From NCBI RefSeq assembly GCF_016107705.1, contig NZ_JAEHGC010000003.1, positions 1 to 64,000 on the forward strand: DNA of 64,000 nt. Direction: 5' to 3'. A program made the position numbers and the translations under genes. This document shows positions 21,680-30,014 of this stretch, piece by piece. Source of the stretch: Neobacillus cucumis. GTDB taxonomy: Bacteria > Bacillota > Bacilli > Bacillales_B > DSM-18226. Numbering within the stretch: the stretch's first letter is position 1; every line of letters begins with the position of its first letter. The notes beneath the pieces were generated by a model. It saw only the letters and a list, made by a program, of their open reading frames with translations, was not told the origin of the DNA and searched no databases.

Positions 21680-23365
21680 TTAAAAACCTTTTAAAGTATT
21701 AGCCAAAATAAGGAACACACTTGAAGTCCATGTAAAAGCTGGATCGCGTAAGCTTTCTCCCGTTAGGGCATGAAAGTTTTCAGCCATTCCTGATTGGTTT
21801 GCCATATTGCAAAACCTATGTGCCACTACCTGCGCTAATTCTGTTTCCCCAGAATCAGCCAATCCTTTATAAATTAATAATGTAGTCGGAGCCCAGATTG
21901 GCCCTCGCCAATATCCATCCTCTCGGAAATAAGCACTAGTTGGCTTTTCAGTAGCAAGCCCGAACGGCGTTAAAAAATCGTTGGATATGATTCCTTCCAC
22001 TAATTTTTTCCGAATCGAATCAGGAAGACGGTTTCCTAGAATAATAGGTATATAAAGTACAAGACTTTCTGATTCAATGATTGAATGGTCTCCGGACTTC
22101 ACTGCCGTAAACCGTTCATTAATCCAAAAGTGACGAACCATTCGGTCAAGTAAATCGTTCGATTTCTTAGCCCACTCCCGAGCCTCTTCTTTTTTCCCTA
22201 ATTTCTCTGCGATTTCAGAGAGTGTCTCCATTTGTAAAATCAAGAAGGAAGATAGATCAGGGCTTTCAATCGGTGTTCCTTGATGAAAAATAGTGCTATT
22301 ATCCCAGCCGCTGTCATTTCCGTGATTATATTGGGGAATTCCGTCATGATCATCATCCCTGTATTTAAACCACCATTCTGTCCATTTACATAATGGTTCG
22401 TATACTTCTTGCAATTTTTCCTTTGTCACTAAGTCACGGTTTTCCATTAGCTGTTTTAATGCCCAGCCATGGATCGGCGGTTTTGTAAAATTCCATAAAG
22501 CAAAGCGATTGTTAAGAAAATCTGGTAGCATTCCCGACTCATCCTGATGTTCAAAAAAGATCATAAATTGATCCCATGCTAATTCGGGTTGATTTTTTGC
22601 TAATGCCAATGCATTAAAGCAATGATCCCAGCTCCAAATATTCGTCATCCAATTCTTTGACATGTACATAGCCGGCCTTGTTAATTTCCCTTCAGGATGA
22701 ACCAAACAAGACCACGTGATATATGCTGCAAGTTCCCGCCCATTAGTAAATTGGGCATCACACTCCAGAGAGTGATCCAGCCATGTTTGAAATTCATTTC
22801 GAACCAATTCCAACCCGTTTGAAAAGTCTAAATACTTCCGCTCTTTCCACACGGTAAAAAACTCTTCAATTGCACATTCCATTTCCGACGACTGAGTTTC
22901 AGGCAAAAAATCAGCTACGATCTTAAGGCATCTTTGTTCTTGAAAGGGTGCATCCATCAAAAGTTGGCCTTTTATAGGAGTCAACATATAACGGATTTCC
23001 TGTTTTGAATGATTGACCTCAAAACGGTCATTATTAACCGGAACCGCATAATCATAAGACCCTGTTATACCAGTTAGGCGGACCCCAACCCCAACACTTC
23101 GAATTTGCAATACCTTTGCTTCACTGATAACGAAGTCAGCAAATCCCCTGTCGGTCTCAAGCCGAAGAAAATTTGGTCTTAATACCGGGGCATACTGTAC
23201 TGCCTGACCATCAGCTAGAACCTCGATTCGAAAAACCTCACCTAAATCATTGTCCCCGTTTCGGATGTTTCTCAGGTAAAGATGTTGTTCATCCTTTCCA
23301 TGCAAGGGTGAGATGACCATATAGGAACCATTGCGGCTAAAAGGAACCTTTTTAATATCAAACAT
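21680..23365 (-). CDS. GH63-like alpha/alpha-toroid glycoside hydrolase
   Basis: Cytoplasmic glycosidase of about 561 residues, no signal peptide. An N-terminal beta domain (about 1-190) is followed by an (alpha/alpha)6 barrel with motifs of the GH63/mannosylglycerate-hydrolase-like group: IWSWDHCFNALALA (likely catalytic Asp), PQYNHGNDSGWDNS and DGYWRGPIWAPT. These enzymes act on alpha-glucosides or alpha-mannosides, including mannosylglycerate and glucosylglycerate. Start at ATG 23365 behind AGAGGTGG; GTG 23374 is an alternative. It directly follows the first sugar importer. Linkage and aglycone are not readable from sequence. Confidence 0.8.
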   Translation of the reverse strand: MFDIKKVPFSRNGSYMVISPLHGKDEQHLYLRNIRNGDNDLGEVFRIEVLADGQAVQYAPVLRPNFLRLETDRGFADFVISEAKVLQIRSVGVGVRLTGITGSYDYAVPVNNDRFEVNHSKQEIRYMLTPIKGQLLMDAPFQEQRCLKIVADFLPETQSSEMECAIEEFFTVWKERKYLDFSNGLELVRNEFQTWLDHSLECDAQFTNGRELAAYITWSCLVHPEGKLTRPAMYMSKNWMTNIWSWDHCFNALALAKNQPELAWDQFMIFFEHQDESGMLPDFLNNRFALWNFTKPPIHGWALKQLMENRDLVTKEKLQEVYEPLCKWTEWWFKYRDDDHDGIPQYNHGNDSGWDNSTIFHQGTPIESPDLSSFLILQMETLSEIAEKLGKKEEAREWAKKSNDLLDRMVRHFWINERFTAVKSGDHSIIESESLVLYIPIILGNRLPDSIRKKLVEGIISNDFLTPFGLATEKPTSAYFREDGYWRGPIWAPTTLLIYKGLADSGETELAQVVAHRFCNMANQSGMAENFHALTGESLRDPAFTWTSSVFLILANTLKGF

Positions 23366-23401
23366 TCTATCCACCTCTTTTTTATCCTCATTACGATTCT
23401 T

Positions 23402-24232
23402 TTAGCCTTTAACTCCTGACCTAGAGGAATCCTCCACAATATAGCGCTGGGCAAAAAAGAATAAGACTAGCGGCGGCAGACTGATTAAGAAGGTTACAGC
23501 CATAATGCTCTCCATATCAACCCCAAACATTCCCTTAAATTGTGCTAAGCCCAGTGTTAATGTGTACTTACTTTGGTCATTTAAGAAAACAAGCGGGCCT
23601 AAGTAATCATTCCAGCAGGTTAAAATATTAAATACGGCAACTAGAATCAATGATGGCTTCATTAAAGGAAGATAAATTTTATAGTAGATTTGAAATGGAT
23701 TCGCACCATCCATACGTGCCGCCTCATCGAGTTCCTTTGGTATAGACATAATAAATTGCCGCATTAAGAAAATATAAAATGGTGCCCCAAACCAAGAAGG
23801 TACAAACAGGGGCTTTAATGTATTAATCCAGCCAAGGAAGTTAAATTCCATATACTGTGGAATCATCGTTACCTCCCATGGAATCATCATCGAAGCAAGC
23901 AGAACAATAAACAAAAAGTCTCTTCCTTTAAACCTAAATCGTGCAAAGCCATAGGCGACCAGAGAAGATGAAATCAACTGGCCAATAGTCGACATGATGG
24001 TTACTGTAACGGTATTAACAAAAAATTGATTAAATGGCTGGGACATCCACGCCTCTTTAAAATTTCCCCATTCAAATTTTGATGGAATCCATTTAGGCGG
24101 AAAAAGGTAAAGCTCATGCTGTGATTTCAATGAAGTCGTCAGCATCCAGAAAAAGGGTGCCAAAAAAAGCAATGAAAAAAAGATAAGTAGGATATAAACG
24201 GTTGTTTTCTCAATTCTTCTTTTTGTTTTCAT
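23402..24232 (-). CDS. Carbohydrate ABC transporter permease (MalG type), transporter 1
   Basis: MalG-type CUT1 permease (276 residues), six helices, EAA loop DEAARMDGANPFQIYYKIYLP. It is a paralogue of the permease at 14675-15505, but the two differ widely, so a recent duplication is unlikely. ATG start behind GTAGGGGAG. It is followed after 36 bases by the glycosidase gene. Confidence 0.92.
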   Translation of the reverse strand: MKTKRRIEKTTVYILLIFFSLLFLAPFFWMLTTSLKSQHELYLFPPKWIPSKFEWGNFKEAWMSQPFNQFFVNTVTVTIMSTIGQLISSSLVAYGFARFRFKGRDFLFIVLLASMMIPWEVTMIPQYMEFNFLGWINTLKPLFVPSWFGAPFYIFLMRQFIMSIPKELDEAARMDGANPFQIYYKIYLPLMKPSLILVAVFNILTCWNDYLGPLVFLNDQSKYTLTLGLAQFKGMFGVDMESIMAVTFLISLPPLVLFFFAQRYIVEDSSRSGVKG

Positions 24233-24261
24233 GAAGCACTCCCCTACCCCGGTATCCTATA

Positions 24262-25203
24262 TTACGATTTATTTTTAACTTCCCCTTCGTAATAAACCCA
24301 GGCTGATGATGATTTAAAGACTAATAGAGTTAAAATTAAGACAATGACAAACATAAACCAGGCATTAGCAGAGGAATAACCCATTTTAAAATACTTAAAG
24401 GCGTTTTCGTAAACATACATTGCATAGAAATATGTGGATCTCAGCGGGCCTCCCCCAGTCAGAATAAGAGCAAGGGTTAATTGTTGAAATGCGCTGATAA
24501 TCGTTGTGATTAAATTAAATAAAATCGTCGGTGTTAACATCGGAATCGTGATTTTGAAAAACTGTTGGATTTTATTTGCTCCATCAATGGAGGCTGCTTC
24601 ATATAAATCATTGGGAATAGCCTTTAAGCCAGCTAGGAAAATCAGCATCATTGTTCCTTGCCCCCAAAGACTTGCAATAACCATTGCAATCAATGCTGAG
24701 TGGGGATTGTTTAACCAATCCGGTCCATTTACTCCTACTAGTGACAAAAAGTAGTTCAGGATTCCATATTCGCCGTTATAAACCCAAGCCCAAATCATCG
24801 CAAGTGCGACTCCGGAGATAACCGACGGTAAATAGAAAAGGGTTCGAAATATTGAGTGTCCTTTTATCTTTTGGTTCAATAAAATCGCTAGAAAGAGAGC
24901 GGTTATGAGATTAAGAGGGACAAATAAACCAGCAAATTTTACAGTCACCCATAATGATTCCCAAAATAACGGGTCGTCGGTAAACATCGTTTTATAATTA
25001 TCAAGACCAATAAATTTATGTTCACCTACAATCGGCCAATCAAAGAAACTAATAAACAGCGAATAGAGCAATGGACCTAATGTAAAAGCTAAAAATCCAA
25101 TCACCCATGGTGCGATAAAAAGGAGGGGGACAATTTTGTCCCACCGATTAGTTTGTTTTTTGATCTTTACAATAGGTGCAGGTGAGGTATATACGGGTTT
25201 CAA
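24262..25203 (-). CDS. Carbohydrate ABC transporter permease (MalF type), transporter 1
   Basis: MalF-type CUT1 permease of about 313 residues with six helices and the EAA segment YEAASIDGANKIQQFFKITIP (core EAASIDGAN). The ribosome binding site AGAGGTG lies over the GTG at 25212, so I place the start at TTG 25203, giving MKPVYTSPAPIVKIKK. It sits 22 bases after the binding-protein gene. Confidence 0.9.
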   Translation of the reverse strand: MKPVYTSPAPIVKIKKQTNRWDKIVPLLFIAPWVIGFLAFTLGPLLYSLFISFFDWPIVGEHKFIGLDNYKTMFTDDPLFWESLWVTVKFAGLFVPLNLITALFLAILLNQKIKGHSIFRTLFYLPSVISGVALAMIWAWVYNGEYGILNYFLSLVGVNGPDWLNNPHSALIAMVIASLWGQGTMMLIFLAGLKAIPNDLYEAASIDGANKIQQFFKITIPMLTPTILFNLITTIISAFQQLTLALILTGGGPLRSTYFYAMYVYENAFKYFKMGYSSANAWFMFVIVLILTLLVFKSSSAWVYYEGEVKNKS

Positions 25204-25225
25204 CAAAAACACCTCTTTTTAGTTT

Positions 25226-26491
25226 TTACTGTCCAACATACTTCTCGGAATCCTTCACAGCCTTATTCAATAACTGTTCTCCATCTTGTCCGAGCATAAT
25301 CGCATTGACAGCTGCTGATAAGTTGCGATTTATTTCATCCCAATTTTTATTTAATAAGAAAGCAGGAGTATCATTTGATCTTTCAAGCATTTTGTAAAAT
25401 GGCTTAATCATCGGGTCTTGATCCGTTTTCATTTCCTTTACAACGCTAATACGTACAGGTAAATCAGCTGTTCTCATTTTGATTGCTTCCGCTGAAGAGT
25501 AAAATTTTACAAACTTCCAAGCAAGATCTTTATGTTTTGAATCTTTTGCAATCGAGACAGCAGACGATGCGATCACTCCTTTTACTGGCTTGCTGCCAAA
25601 TGAAGGCATTTCCACTGTTCTAAAGTTCACCTTAGCTTCCTTAAAGCCCTCCAATGGCCAGATACCGCTTTCCCACATGGCAAGCTTGCCTGCCTTGAAA
25701 ATATCATCACCGCTCTGTTGATTTTTTCCACCGACAAGAACAGCACTTTTATCCTTAACCATATCGGCAAACATTTGCAGTGATTGAACGGTTTCAGGAC
25801 TGTTCATATATCCTTTGATTTTCTTTCCGTCTTCACTAATGAAGCTTGAGCCGTTGCTCCAAACAAAGCCTTGTAGATCATAAGTATCGGGTTCAGGCCT
25901 TACCCCAAATCCATACTGTTTTTTTGATGGGTCTGATAATTTCTTGGCGATATTTTTAAAGTCATCCCAGGTCCAGCCATCCTTTGGATAAGGAATCTTT
26001 GCTGCATCAAATATATCCTTGTTAAAATAAACAACCCTTGTGGTGAATCCGGCTGGCATCCCGTATACTTTCCCGTACATGCTGGAGTAATTAAATAACC
26101 CCTGATAAAAATCATTCATATCCATTTCAGAATCATTTTTAATCAAATTATCCAGCGGCTCTAACGATTGAAAGTAAGCTGGGAAATTCCACATATACAT
26201 AACATCTGGCGGGTTTTTTGCACCAAACGCCGCAGCCAGTTTTTGGTCAAATCCATCTCCGTAAGCTTCTACTTGAACCTTTACATTTGGGTTTTTTTCT
26301 TCAAACTTTTTCGCAATCAATTGTTGAATTTTTAATGTTTCCCCAGAATCCCATGTTGCAAATCGAAGCGTGGTTTTTCCGCTGCTGTCATTACCTTTTG
26401 CGTCTTCTGTACCGCTTGATTTATTGTTTGAACAGGCGGCCATTGCAAAAAGCAAAAGGAATACTAAAAAAGCAACTGTAATTTTCTTCAT
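25226..26491 (-). CDS. Sugar ABC transporter substrate-binding lipoprotein, transporter 1
   Basis: Family 1 solute-binding lipoprotein of about 421 residues. Signal peptide MKKITVAFLVFLLLFAMAAC with lipobox at Cys 20. Mature segments typical of CUT1 binders are TLRFATWDSGETLKIQQL and YPKDGWTWDDFKNIAKKL. I start it at ATG 26491, behind AAGGGGGAATT; the frame continues to 26539 but the added residues would precede the signal peptide. It heads the first transport operon, behind a hairpin/cre-like element, and the two-component system lies just upstream. Confidence 0.92.
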   Translation of the reverse strand: MKKITVAFLVFLLLFAMAACSNNKSSGTEDAKGNDSSGKTTLRFATWDSGETLKIQQLIAKKFEEKNPNVKVQVEAYGDGFDQKLAAAFGAKNPPDVMYMWNFPAYFQSLEPLDNLIKNDSEMDMNDFYQGLFNYSSMYGKVYGMPAGFTTRVVYFNKDIFDAAKIPYPKDGWTWDDFKNIAKKLSDPSKKQYGFGVRPEPDTYDLQGFVWSNGSSFISEDGKKIKGYMNSPETVQSLQMFADMVKDKSAVLVGGKNQQSGDDIFKAGKLAMWESGIWPLEGFKEAKVNFRTVEMPSFGSKPVKGVIASSAVSIAKDSKHKDLAWKFVKFYSSAEAIKMRTADLPVRISVVKEMKTDQDPMIKPFYKMLERSNDTPAFLLNKNWDEINRNLSAAVNAIMLGQDGEQLLNKAVKDSEKYVGQ

Positions 26492-26523
26492 TTTTAATTC
26501 CCCCTTTTTTTCCTTATACATAA

Positions 26524-26560
26524 CAGAAACCGCTTTCATTGTAACCTTAATGAAAGCGGT
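26524..26560 (-). promoter_or_regulatory. Inverted repeat with cre-like sequence upstream of transporter 1
   Basis: Twelve-base arms ACCGCTTTCATT (26529-26540) and AATGAAAGCGGT (26549-26560) are separated by eight bases. The minus-strand arm lies in ATGAAAGCGGTTTCTG (26524-26539), which matches 14 of 16 positions of the cre consensus WTGNAARCGNWWWCAW for CcpA. It lies 33-69 bases ahead of the lipoprotein start, in the leader or promoter. Either catabolite repression or binding of the YesN-type regulator would fit. Confidence 0.5.
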
Positions 26561-26637
26561 CTTAAACTTAAATTCATCTTATTCTTTTTGTAATATTGTT
26601 TGAAATTTCGTAAGATACAGAATGATTAGGAATTTTG

Positions 26638-27783
26638 TTAGATGATATTCTTCTTTTTGTTTTGCCGGTAATCTGAAGGTGTGACCCCGATGCATTTTTT
26701 AAACCATTTACTGAAGTATTTACCATCCTGAATCCCTACTTTTTCACTAATTTCCTGTGATGTTAAGGATGTTTTTTCAAGAAAATCACATGCAATTTGT
26801 ACTCTTATTCTTTCCGTAAAGGCAATAAAGCTTTCACCAACTGCCTTTTTAAACATTGTACTAAAATGGCTGCGGCTTAAACCAACCTCACTTGCAATAT
26901 CTGTAGAAGAAAGAGGTTCGTCCAAATGTAAAATAATCTTTTGTACCGCCTTTTGAATTGGTAATGGCCAATTTTCCATCGAGTAATTAAATTGTTTTTC
27001 AAATTGCAGCTGCCTATATAGGGTGGAAACCCCGTCCATCCATTCCTTGATTCCTTGATTTGGACCATTTATCTTCCAACGAACGGCTGGCTCACCCCCT
27101 CTAGCCTCGACAAGCAATCGCTCAAATTGCCGCTGTGACTTTTCGGGAATAAAAATAAATGCTTGATCCTGACCGCAAGAAATTTTTGCAACTAGTTTTT
27201 CCTCAGATTGTAACTTGGTAAGCAGAAACTCACTATCTTTTAATCGATTTAATAAATAAATATAATAGGGCTGCTGCATCCAATTCCACTCATTTAAAAA
27301 TAACTCTTCTAAAATTATTGGAAATGAATTATCGAAGTCACATAACCACTCATAAAACTCCTTTGCCAATGATGACGAATCAAAAGTTTTTTTGTCATGA
27401 CGAACCGAATTAATTTCCCCTTCAAAACGCTTTAGATATTCTTCAAATTGCTGATCCTGAAAAGCTGTTTTCAATATATAACCTGAGGCTCCAATATTCA
27501 TGCCTTCTTGCGCATAGGTAAAATCCCGATGACAGCTTAATAATAATATTTTTGTAGCAGGGGATGATTGTTTAATTTTTCTGGCCAATTCAATCCCGTT
27601 CACTTCCGGCATAACAATATCCGTTATCACAATTTCAGGACGGTGCTCCTCGAACAACTCCCAGGCCTTTTGTCCGTTAGGGGCATCAGCAATCACCTTC
27701 ATATTATATTTTTCCCATTCGACGGTTGCCATTAATCCTTTTCGTACAATTAGTTCATCGTCTGCAATCAGTACCTTTATCAT
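26638..27783 (-). CDS. AraC-type response regulator (YesN-like)
   Basis: Response regulator of about 381 residues. The receiver domain covers residues 1-120, starting MIKVLIADDE and with the phospho-acceptor Asp in VITDIVMPE; the Lys of the switch region is in ILKTAF. A linker of about 160 residues follows, then a C-terminal AraC-family double helix-turn-helix (about 285-380) with SSTDIASEVGLSRSHFSTMF and GIQDGKYFSKWFKKCIG. Start at ATG 27783, overlapping the kinase stop as ATGA; a longer frame to 27807 lies in the kinase gene. YesM/YesN pairs usually control adjacent sugar importers, so it likely activates the cluster below. Confidence 0.9.
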   Translation of the reverse strand: MIKVLIADDELIVRKGLMATVEWEKYNMKVIADAPNGQKAWELFEEHRPEIVITDIVMPEVNGIELARKIKQSSPATKILLLSCHRDFTYAQEGMNIGASGYILKTAFQDQQFEEYLKRFEGEINSVRHDKKTFDSSSLAKEFYEWLCDFDNSFPIILEELFLNEWNWMQQPYYIYLLNRLKDSEFLLTKLQSEEKLVAKISCGQDQAFIFIPEKSQRQFERLLVEARGGEPAVRWKINGPNQGIKEWMDGVSTLYRQLQFEKQFNYSMENWPLPIQKAVQKIILHLDEPLSSTDIASEVGLSRSHFSTMFKKAVGESFIAFTERIRVQIACDFLEKTSLTSQEISEKVGIQDGKYFSKWFKKCIGVTPSDYRQNKKKNII

Positions 27784-29495
27784 TTGAGTTTTCTCCTTCT
27801 CGGCCATCTCATTCTAAAAATTGTCTTTAAACCTACAACTGATTCGATTGATAAACCATACTCCGTTCCAAAATGAAGTTTAATGCGTTGGTCAACATTA
27901 TATACGCCAATCCCTTTTCCTCCTTCATCATGTTGCCTCGGTTCAAGCAGTTTCCTGATGGTACCTTCATTCATTCCTTTTCCGTTATCCTCTAACGTAA
28001 GCTCAATATAATCATCTTTTTCTTCCACGTTGAGCTCAATTCTCCCTTGTCCATCTTCAAATGCATGAAAAAAGATATTTTCGAATAAAGGCTGAAGTGT
28101 CATCCTTGGAATTAAACATTCTAAACAATTTTCTTGTAGGGTTTCAACATATTCAAAAGTATGGCCGAAACGTACCTCCTGAACCTTTAAATAATGCTGG
28201 ATGGTTTGTAGTTCTTTTTTCAAAGGAATTAATTCATCGGCAAAATTTAAGTTCTCATGAAGAACCTCTGTTAGATGATAGATCATTTCTTGAACTTCTT
28301 TTGCCCCTAAAAGTCTTGCCTTCCATTGGATTGAGTTTAACGTGTTAAATAATAAGTGTGGGTTAATTTGATAGTGAAATGCCTTTAACTCTGCTTGTCT
28401 TTTTAAACGTTCTGTTTGACTAATTTTTTCAATTAATCCCTTAATTTGATTGACCATATCATTAAAGCTTCGCCCCAAGATTGCTAATTCATCTTCCGAA
28501 GTAACCGCTATCTGGGTATTTAAATCCCCTTTACTTACACTTTCCATGGAGGCTTTAAGGCTCTTAATTCGTTTTGAGAGCGGAACCGAAAATACAACTG
28601 CTAAAATGCAGGCAAGGATGATAGAAAATAAAATAGCCAAAACAGTATAATGAAAAATTACATTGGATGATTTATAAAAATACTTTTGCGGGATCCGAAC
28701 AATAATATCCCATCCATAGGTTTCGATATGATTATTAAAGACAATATCGGATGATAAATTTTCAGGTGCATGATTTGTTTTATATACAATCTGATGGTTT
28801 CCATTTCTTAGTGTAATCGAAGAATGCAACGATTTCTCTAAAAACTTAATATGCGAGAGCAATTCATCAGCGTTTGTTTCGATCAAAAGCTTACTGCCTT
28901 TTAATACCCCAAATTGGCTTTCAATTGGAAGAACCATCCCAATTAATTTCTCCTTTTTATTCCCTGTATAGTAATGGTCAGCATTATAGAAACCAATCCA
29001 AAGCTGCCCTTCCTGTAAATTATTAATTTCCTTCCAAAAAGGCTTCTGGAAAAGCCGGTGGATATTCACTTGATTATTTCCATAATAGTAGCCTGTATTT
29101 GTAATGAGGTAGATTCCTTTTGTATTATAGGTTTTATGTGCTTCTAAATAGCGTTCAAAGTTTTTATTTTCAATAAATGCCGAATAGGTCCGTGGTATTT
29201 CTTCTTTTAAAATAATTAAAGTTGGATCCGATAGATAGTGATTAATATCCTTTGAAACCACATACATCTGCTGTATCGTATTTTCAATTTGTTTATCCAA
29301 TTGTGAAACAGCAAATCGTTCATAATCATTGTATTGTTTATTCACAATCGTCGAGGACTTTTGATAGGACAACAGACCAAAGATGGCCAATGGAATGAGC
29401 GCTACCATTAGAAAAAATACAACCATTTTCGTGCGGATACTGCGATAAAAAAGAAATTTAATTCCTGCTGCTTTATTCCTAAAAGTAAATTTCAT
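27780..29495 (-). CDS. Sensor histidine kinase (YesM-like)
   Basis: Membrane sensor kinase of about 571 residues. First helix at about residues 22-45, an extracellular sensor of about 230 residues, second helix at about 282-305, HAMP domain (with SKRIKSLKASMESVSKGDLNT), then a His_kinase segment with phospho-acceptor His in HYQINPHLLFNTLNSIQ and an ATP-binding domain ending with DNGKGM and GIGVYNVDQRI. Start at ATG 29495 with GGTGAG ahead; GTG 29504 is possible. It overlaps the regulator by four bases. It likely senses an extracellular saccharide or the loaded binding protein. Confidence 0.92.
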   Translation of the reverse strand: MKFTFRNKAAGIKFLFYRSIRTKMVVFFLMVALIPLAIFGLLSYQKSSTIVNKQYNDYERFAVSQLDKQIENTIQQMYVVSKDINHYLSDPTLIILKEEIPRTYSAFIENKNFERYLEAHKTYNTKGIYLITNTGYYYGNNQVNIHRLFQKPFWKEINNLQEGQLWIGFYNADHYYTGNKKEKLIGMVLPIESQFGVLKGSKLLIETNADELLSHIKFLEKSLHSSITLRNGNHQIVYKTNHAPENLSSDIVFNNHIETYGWDIIVRIPQKYFYKSSNVIFHYTVLAILFSIILACILAVVFSVPLSKRIKSLKASMESVSKGDLNTQIAVTSEDELAILGRSFNDMVNQIKGLIEKISQTERLKRQAELKAFHYQINPHLLFNTLNSIQWKARLLGAKEVQEMIYHLTEVLHENLNFADELIPLKKELQTIQHYLKVQEVRFGHTFEYVETLQENCLECLIPRMTLQPLFENIFFHAFEDGQGRIELNVEEKDDYIELTLEDNGKGMNEGTIRKLLEPRQHDEGGKGIGVYNVDQRIKLHFGTEYGLSIESVVGLKTIFRMRWPRRRKLK

Positions 29496-29667
29496 TTGGC
29501 TCACCAGTCATAGTAGATTTATGCTCAAATCAATCATATCAAAAATAGTAAGAATTGAGGGAATCTTTCAAACGAAACTCGAACGAAAAACCTGGTGAAA
29601 TTTTCAACGTAAGAAAACGTAAAAAATGTAAAAGCTAAACTCATTCAAAATTAAAGAGGTGGAAAAA

Positions 29668-29811
29668 ATGAGTGAAAAATGTTTTTATTGTACAAATGAT
29701 ATTGATCAAAATCAGCACCACAACGTAACCTTCGTGACCTCCAATGTTGAACGGGATGAAACACTTTGTCATGAATGCTACCAAGAGTGGTTACAAGGAT
29801 TAAATGGTTAA
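29668..29811 (+). CDS. Small CxxC/CxxC protein, 47 residues
   Basis: Short gene with AGAGGTGG seven bases ahead of ATG 29668 and a hairpin terminator directly behind the stop. The product begins MSEKCFYCTN and ends ETLCHECYQEWLQGLNG. Two pairs, CFYC (5-8) and CHEC (34-37), look like a zinc ribbon or treble-clef-type site. I know no named family. It stands alone between two divergent larger genes. The combination of ribosome binding site, cysteine pairs and terminator makes it a credible real gene. Confidence 0.75.
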   Translation: MSEKCFYCTNDIDQNQHHNVTFVTSNVERDETLCHECYQEWLQGLNG

Positions 29812-29812
29812 T

Positions 29813-29845
29813 AATTCAGCAGCCTCGCTGCTGAATTCTCATTTT
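29813..29845 (+). terminator. Terminator after the small CxxC gene
   Basis: Hairpin AATTCAGCAG/CTGCTGAATT (29813-29822 with 29828-29837) followed by CTCATTTTG. The T run is short. Confidence 0.65.
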
Positions 29846-30014
29846 GTAAGTTGCTCCCTCATTATATTCCCCAGCCTCATTCTCCAGTTTTTTCTCATTA
29901 CTTTTACGATGTGATTATGATATTCTTTAAGCAAAATTAAAATATGTTTCCCACGGGGAAAATACTAAATTCCAAAATCCTTCAAAATGTTTATATAATT
30001 GGAGTGTTGCTTCA

